Shown here: piece by piece, positions 6,936-10,353 of the stretch
Layout: each line of letters opens with the position of its first letter
Numbering within the stretch: the first letter of the stretch is position 1
Source: an uncultured Oscillospiraceae bacterium
Lineage (GTDB): Bacteria > Bacillota > Clostridia > Oscillospirales > Oscillospiraceae
Assembly: GCA_910584285.1 (NCBI GenBank)
Contig: CAJTYK010000058.1
Location: 1 to 10,353 of the forward strand
Length of the DNA stretch: 10,353 nt
Reading direction: 5' to 3'
Notes under the pieces: model-generated
Told to the model about the DNA's origin: nothing
Database searches by the model: none
What the model saw: the letters and a program-made list of their open reading frames with translations, nothing else
Position numbers and translations under genes: made by a program

Positions 6936-8642
6936 ATGAAAACATCCCAGGATCTGCGCGCTGCCCTGCGCGCCATCGACCACCGGAGCTACCCCGCCTA
7001 CAAGTCCCTGAAGGGCAGCTGGGCCTTCGGCAGCTATATTCTGAGCATCGAGCACGTCCAGGGGGATCCCTTCGCCGCCCCCTCCCAGCTCAGCGTGGCG
7101 GTGGACGGCAAAACCGCCGGCTTCCCCGCCGACTGCTGGGAGGACCCCTGGAGGCGAACCGCCCTGGAGGACTACCTGCTCCGGCGCTTTGCCGACCAGG
7201 CGGCCCGGTTCTCCCACCAGGCCAAGGGCTCCGGCAAGAGCGGCCTGCTGTCCGTCACCGCCCCCGGCCAGGAGGTGCTGGAGCGAACGGACTGCCAGGT
7301 GCGCCGGGGGGCGGTGACCCTGCGCTTCGAGGTGGGCTTCCCCGCCAACGGCCGCACCATCAACGCCCCTGAGCTGGAGAAGATCCTCTTTGACTTCCTG
7401 CCTGTCTGCGTGGATCGGGGACTGCGGTACGCCAGCACCCCCAAGGGCGAGGTGGAGCGGATCACCGCCCTGGCGGAGGATCAGCACTTCATCCGCCAGG
7501 AGCTGGAGCGGCTGGGGCTGGCCGCCTTCGTGGCGGACGGAGCCGTCCTCCCCCGGGAGAGCGGCGTGTCCGACCGGCCCATGAAGGACGCGGTGCCCTT
7601 CCAGTCCCCGGAGTCCCTGGCGGTGACCTTGACGCTGCCCCACCGGGGGCCCCTTCGGGGCATGGGCGTGGCCCGGGGGATCACCCTCATCGCCGGTGGG
7701 GGCTACCACGGCAAATCCACCCTGCTGAAGGCACTGGAGCGGGGCGTCTACAACCACATCGCCGGAGACGGCCGGGAATACGTGATCACCGACGACAGCG
7801 CCGTCAAGATCCGGGCGGAGGACGGCCGCAAGGTCACCGGCACCGACATCTCCCTGTTCATCAATCACCTGCCCAGCGGGCGGGACACCACCCGGTTCTC
7901 CACCCTGGACGCCAGCGGTAGCACCTCCCAGGCGGCCAACATCGCGGAGGCACTGGAGGCGGGCAGCCGGCTGCTGCTCATGGACGAGGACACCTCCGCC
8001 ACCAACTTCATGGTGCGGGACGAGCTGATGCAGCAGGTCATCGCCCGGGAGCAGGAGCCCATCACCCCGTTCCTGGAGCGGGCGGCAGATCTCTATGAGC
8101 AGGCGGGGGTGTCCCTGATCCTGGTGGTGGGCAGCTGCGGGGCCTACTTCCACATCGCCCACCGGGTGATCCAGATGGACGCCTACCGCGCCCGAGACAT
8201 CACCGATCAGGCCAAGGCGGCGCTGGAGGGGAGGCCCGCCCCCGCCCTGTCCGCCCCCGGCTTCCATCTCCCCGCCAAGCGAGGGCCCCTCCCCCTCCCG
8301 GGCGGCAGCCAGACCCGGAAGAACTACCGGGGGGACGGCTTCCGGCAGGAGCGGCTGAAGATCCGCCGGCAGGGCAAGACCGCCTTCTCCGTGGGGGAGC
8401 AGCAGCTGGATCTGCGCTGCGTGGAGCAGCTGGTGGACGGGGGCCAGACCCAGGCCCTGGCCTGCATGGTGCGCTACGCCCGGGAAAATCTGTCCGGCCT
8501 GGGGGTGGCGGACATCGCCCAGGCCCTGGCCCGGCTGCTGGAGGAGCGGGGGTTGGGGGCGGTGTGCGGCGGGGAGCTGGTCCCCGCGGGGCTGGCCCTG
8601 CCCCGGATTCAGGAGATTTTCGCCTGCTTTAACCGCTGTTGA
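6936..8642 (+). CDS. Predicted ABC-class ATPase (COG3044/PF09818 family)
   Basis: This 568-residue soluble protein matches the stand-alone predicted ATPases of the ABC class, which lack transporter domains. The N-terminal third (LRAALRAIDHRSYPAYKSLK onward, to about residue 240) is the family-specific region. The nucleotide-binding core follows. Walker A is GGGYHGKST at 254-262. A signature-like SGSTSQ is at 327-332, in place of the transporter LSGGQ. Walker B is LLLMDEDTSAT, with Asp350/Glu351/Asp352. The C-terminal part (about 440-568) has an additional helical region. The cellular role is unknown for bacteria. A trypanosome relative (MRB1590) is tied to mitochondrial RNA editing, as I recall, so nucleic-acid binding is a reasonable guess. 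The ATG at 6936 has GGAGG seven bases away. It is monocistronic, divergent from the S component and followed by a hairpin. Confidence 0.92.
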   Translation: MKTSQDLRAALRAIDHRSYPAYKSLKGSWAFGSYILSIEHVQGDPFAAPSQLSVAVDGKTAGFPADCWEDPWRRTALEDYLLRRFADQAARFSHQAKGSGKSGLLSVTAPGQEVLERTDCQVRRGAVTLRFEVGFPANGRTINAPELEKILFDFLPVCVDRGLRYASTPKGEVERITALAEDQHFIRQELERLGLAAFVADGAVLPRESGVSDRPMKDAVPFQSPESLAVTLTLPHRGPLRGMGVARGITLIAGGGYHGKSTLLKALERGVYNHIAGDGREYVITDDSAVKIRAEDGRKVTGTDISLFINHLPSGRDTTRFSTLDASGSTSQAANIAEALEAGSRLLLMDEDTSATNFMVRDELMQQVIAREQEPITPFLERAADLYEQAGVSLILVVGSCGAYFHIAHRVIQMDAYRARDITDQAKAALEGRPAPALSAPGFHLPAKRGPLPLPGGSQTRKNYRGDGFRQERLKIRRQGKTAFSVGEQQLDLRCVEQLVDGGQTQALACMVRYARENLSGLGVADIAQALARLLEERGLGAVCGGELVPAGLALPRIQEIFACFNRC

Positions 8643-8649
8643 GGCTGAA

Positions 8650-8682
8650 AATGCGCCCATGGAGGACTTCCATGGGCGCATT
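8650..8682 (+). terminator. Perfect 14-bp hairpin after the ATPase gene, possible terminator
   Basis: A perfect 14-bp inverted repeat (8650-8663 with 8669-8682, loop GGACT) starts seven bases after the ATPase stop codon. The only T-run, TTTTTT at 8697-8702, is 14 bases beyond the stem, so this is not a textbook intrinsic terminator. It may work with a factor or protect the mRNA 3' end. Confidence 0.55.
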
Positions 8683-8766
8683 GCTCTGTCCGCACCTTTT
8701 TTGGGCACTTCGCCTTTCCTGCAAAACTCCACCCCAATCTTTTTATGCAAAACGTATAGATTTAGA

Positions 8767-8795
8767 TTGACAAATTCCGCCAATAGTGGTAATTT
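8767..8795 (+). promoter_or_regulatory. Promoter of the acyl-CoA dehydrogenase fusion gene
   Basis: A perfect TTGACA (8767-8772) is followed after 17 bp by TAATTT (8790-8795). TGG immediately before it makes an extended -10. The region is clearly more AT-rich than its surroundings. Initiation near 8802 leaves a leader of about 50 nt containing GTTCCAA twice, at 8815-8821 and 8825-8831, ten bases apart. Confidence 0.6.
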
Positions 8796-8854
8796 TTAAG
8801 ATAGCAGATTTGCTGTTCCAACCAGTTCCAATATCACTCAAAGGAGGTTTCCGT

Positions 8855-10353
8855 ATGTTGTTCCAGACCACGCAGGCCCATGAGGAGCTGCGCGCCAAGA
8901 TCCGCGCCTTCGCGGAGACGGAGGTGAAGCCCAACGCCATCCTCATGGATCAGGAGAGCCGCTTCCCTGCCGAGGCCGTGAAAAAGCTGGCCGAGATGGG
9001 GCTGATGGGCATCCCCTATCCCAAGGAGTACGGCGGCGCCGGACTCGACGTCATGAGCTATGCCATTGCCGTGGAGGAGCTGTCCCGGGTGGACGGCGGC
9101 ACCGGCGTCATCCTCTCCGCCCACGTTTCCCTGGGCACCTGGCCCATTTTCGCCTTCGGCACCGAGGCCCAGAAGAAGAAGTACCTGGTTCCCCTGGCCA
9201 AGGGGGAGAAGATCGGCGCCTTCGGCCTCACCGAGCCCAACGCCGGCTCCGACGCAGGCGGCACCGAGACCACCGCCATTGACAAGGGCGACTACTGGCT
9301 GCTCAACGGCCAGAAGATCTTCATCACCAACGGCGGCGTGGCGGACACCTATGTGGTTTTCGCCGTCACCACCCCCGACATCGGCACCCGGGGCATCTCC
9401 GCCTTCATCGTGGAGAAGGGCTGGAAGGGCTTCACCTTCGAGCCCCACTACGACAAGATGGGCATCCGCTCCTCCGAGACCTGCCAGCTCAATTTCGACG
9501 ACGTGAAGGTGCCCAAGGAGAACCTGCTGGGCAAGGAGGGCCAGGGCTTCAAGATCGCCATGGCCACCCTGGACGGCGGCCGCATCGGCATCGCCTCCCA
9601 GGCGCTGGGCATCGCCCAGGGGGCCTATGAGGCCGCCGTGGAGTACGCCAAGGAGCGCGTCCAGTTCGGCAAGCCCATCGGCTTCAACCAGGCCATCACC
9701 TTCAAGCTGGCCGACATGGCCACCAAGCTGAAGTGCGCCCGGATGCTGGTGTACTCCGCCGCCGAGAAGAAGGAGGCCCATGAGCCCTACGGCGTGGACG
9801 CCGCCATGGCCAAGATGTACGCCTCCGACATCGCCCTGGAGGTCACCAACGACGCGGTGCAGATCTTCGGCGGCACCGGCTTCCTGAAGGGCATGGACGT
9901 GGAGCGGATGTACCGGGACGCCAAGATCACCACCATCTACGAGGGCACCAACGAGGTGCAGCGGATGGTCATCGGCGCGGCCATCATGGGCAAGCCCCCC
10001 AAGAGCGCAGGCGGTGGCTCCTCCAGCGTGGCCAAGAAGCCCGCCCCCGTCACCGGCGTGCGCAAGGGCCTGATCCTGAAGGAGGGCGACGCCAAGGAAC
10101 GGGTGGACGCCCTGGTAGCAGCCCTGAAAAAAGACGGCTATGACTTCTCCGTGGGCATCCCCATGGACACCCCCATCGCCCAGGCCGAGCGGGTGGTGTC
10201 CGCCGGTCAGGGCATCGGCGCCAAGGAGAACATGAAGCTGATTGAGGATCTGGCCAAGGCCGCCGGCGCGGCCATCGGCTCCAGCCGTCCCGTGGCGGAG
10301 ACCCACAAGTACGTGCCGCTGAACCGCTATGTGGGTATGTCCGGCCAGAAGTT
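8855..10353 (+). CDS. Acyl-CoA dehydrogenase fused to an ETF-alpha FAD-binding domain (3' end beyond window)
   Basis: The visible 499 residues start at an ATG with AAGGAGG at 8841-8847 and run off the edge. Residues 1 to about 380 are a full acyl-CoA dehydrogenase, a flavoenzyme forming or reducing the alpha-beta double bond of an acyl-CoA. The family signature GLTEPNAGSD is at about 124-133, VQFGKPIGFNQ lies mid-domain and QIFGGTGF is near the end. The catalytic base is Glu363 in IYEGTNE, the position used by short-chain and butyryl-type enzymes. A Gly/Ser/Ala/Pro/Lys linker (about 381-400) follows. Residues about 400-499 then resemble the C-terminal FAD domain of ETF alpha, with AERVVSAGQG (447-453 core), KENMKLIEDLAKA and GSSRP. 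ETF-alpha domain I, normally about 190 residues, is absent. The fusion would tether the electron-shuttling FAD to its dehydrogenase. Substrate and full length are unknown. Confidence 0.93.
   Translation, partial: MLFQTTQAHEELRAKIRAFAETEVKPNAILMDQESRFPAEAVKKLAEMGLMGIPYPKEYGGAGLDVMSYAIAVEELSRVDGGTGVILSAHVSLGTWPIFAFGTEAQKKKYLVPLAKGEKIGAFGLTEPNAGSDAGGTETTAIDKGDYWLLNGQKIFITNGGVADTYVVFAVTTPDIGTRGISAFIVEKGWKGFTFEPHYDKMGIRSSETCQLNFDDVKVPKENLLGKEGQGFKIAMATLDGGRIGIASQALGIAQGAYEAAVEYAKERVQFGKPIGFNQAITFKLADMATKLKCARMLVYSAAEKKEAHEPYGVDAAMAKMYASDIALEVTNDAVQIFGGTGFLKGMDVERMYRDAKITTIYEGTNEVQRMVIGAAIMGKPPKSAGGGSSSVAKKPAPVTGVRKGLILKEGDAKERVDALVAALKKDGYDFSVGIPMDTPIAQAERVVSAGQGIGAKENMKLIEDLAKAAGAAIGSSRPVAETHKYVPLNRYVGMSGQK

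Noticed and set aside
6897..8783. A 628-codon open frame on the minus strand opposite the ABC-class ATPase
   Set aside because: It is compositional shadow of a GC-rich gene. The product is low-complexity Gly/Gln/His/Leu-rich with no family motif, while the plus-strand frame has Walker A, Walker B and a ribosome binding site.
8834..10306. A 490-codon open frame on the minus strand opposite the acyl-CoA dehydrogenase
   Set aside because: It has a repetitive Gly/His/Leu/Val-rich product with no motif and is fully antisense to a clearly recognised enzyme.

Overview
The window looks like a GC-rich Clostridia chromosome. Its genes resemble those of Oscillospiraceae-type gut anaerobes such as the Flavonifractor/Pseudoflavonifractor group. 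This is inferred from an acyl-CoA dehydrogenase fused to an ETF-alpha domain, an Fe-S cysteine desulfidase, a solitary ECF-transporter S component, strong AGGAGG ribosome binding sites and the overall composition. No mobile element, CRISPR array, tRNA, rRNA or recognisable riboswitch was seen. Eight protein-coding genes are supported. Seven are complete and the last runs off the right edge.

Layout. (1) 182-2187, plus strand: a two-gene unit with an ECF-type sigma factor and a translationally coupled single-pass membrane protein. The second protein has a large extracytoplasmic domain, probably a beta-propeller, and is the likely cognate regulator. (2) 2278-4550, minus strand: a tight operon transcribed as thioredoxin reductase, CcdA-type membrane thiol transporter, then a membrane-anchored TlpA-like thioredoxin. 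It reads as a pathway carrying reducing power from NADPH across the membrane. (3) 4835-6109, plus strand and divergent from the operon: an L-cysteine desulfidase family enzyme. The 284-bp region between them holds one promoter candidate in each direction and an overlapping palindrome. (4) 6176-6757, minus strand: an ECF-transporter S component, convergent with the desulfidase across a shared terminator. (5) 6936-8642, plus strand: a predicted ABC-class ATPase (COG3044/PF09818 family), divergent from the S component. (6) 8855 to the edge, plus strand: an acyl-CoA dehydrogenase carrying an ETF-alpha FAD-binding domain, with its own promoter.

Working together. Only units 1 and 2 are clear functional groups. 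The thiol operon and the cysteine desulfidase may share regulation linked to cysteine or sulfide levels, but that is inference from position. The most distinctive items are the dehydrogenase-ETF fusion, the thiol pathway with no separate cytoplasmic thioredoxin gene, and the putative sigma regulator with a very short cytoplasmic tail and five propeller-like motifs. None is a proven new system.
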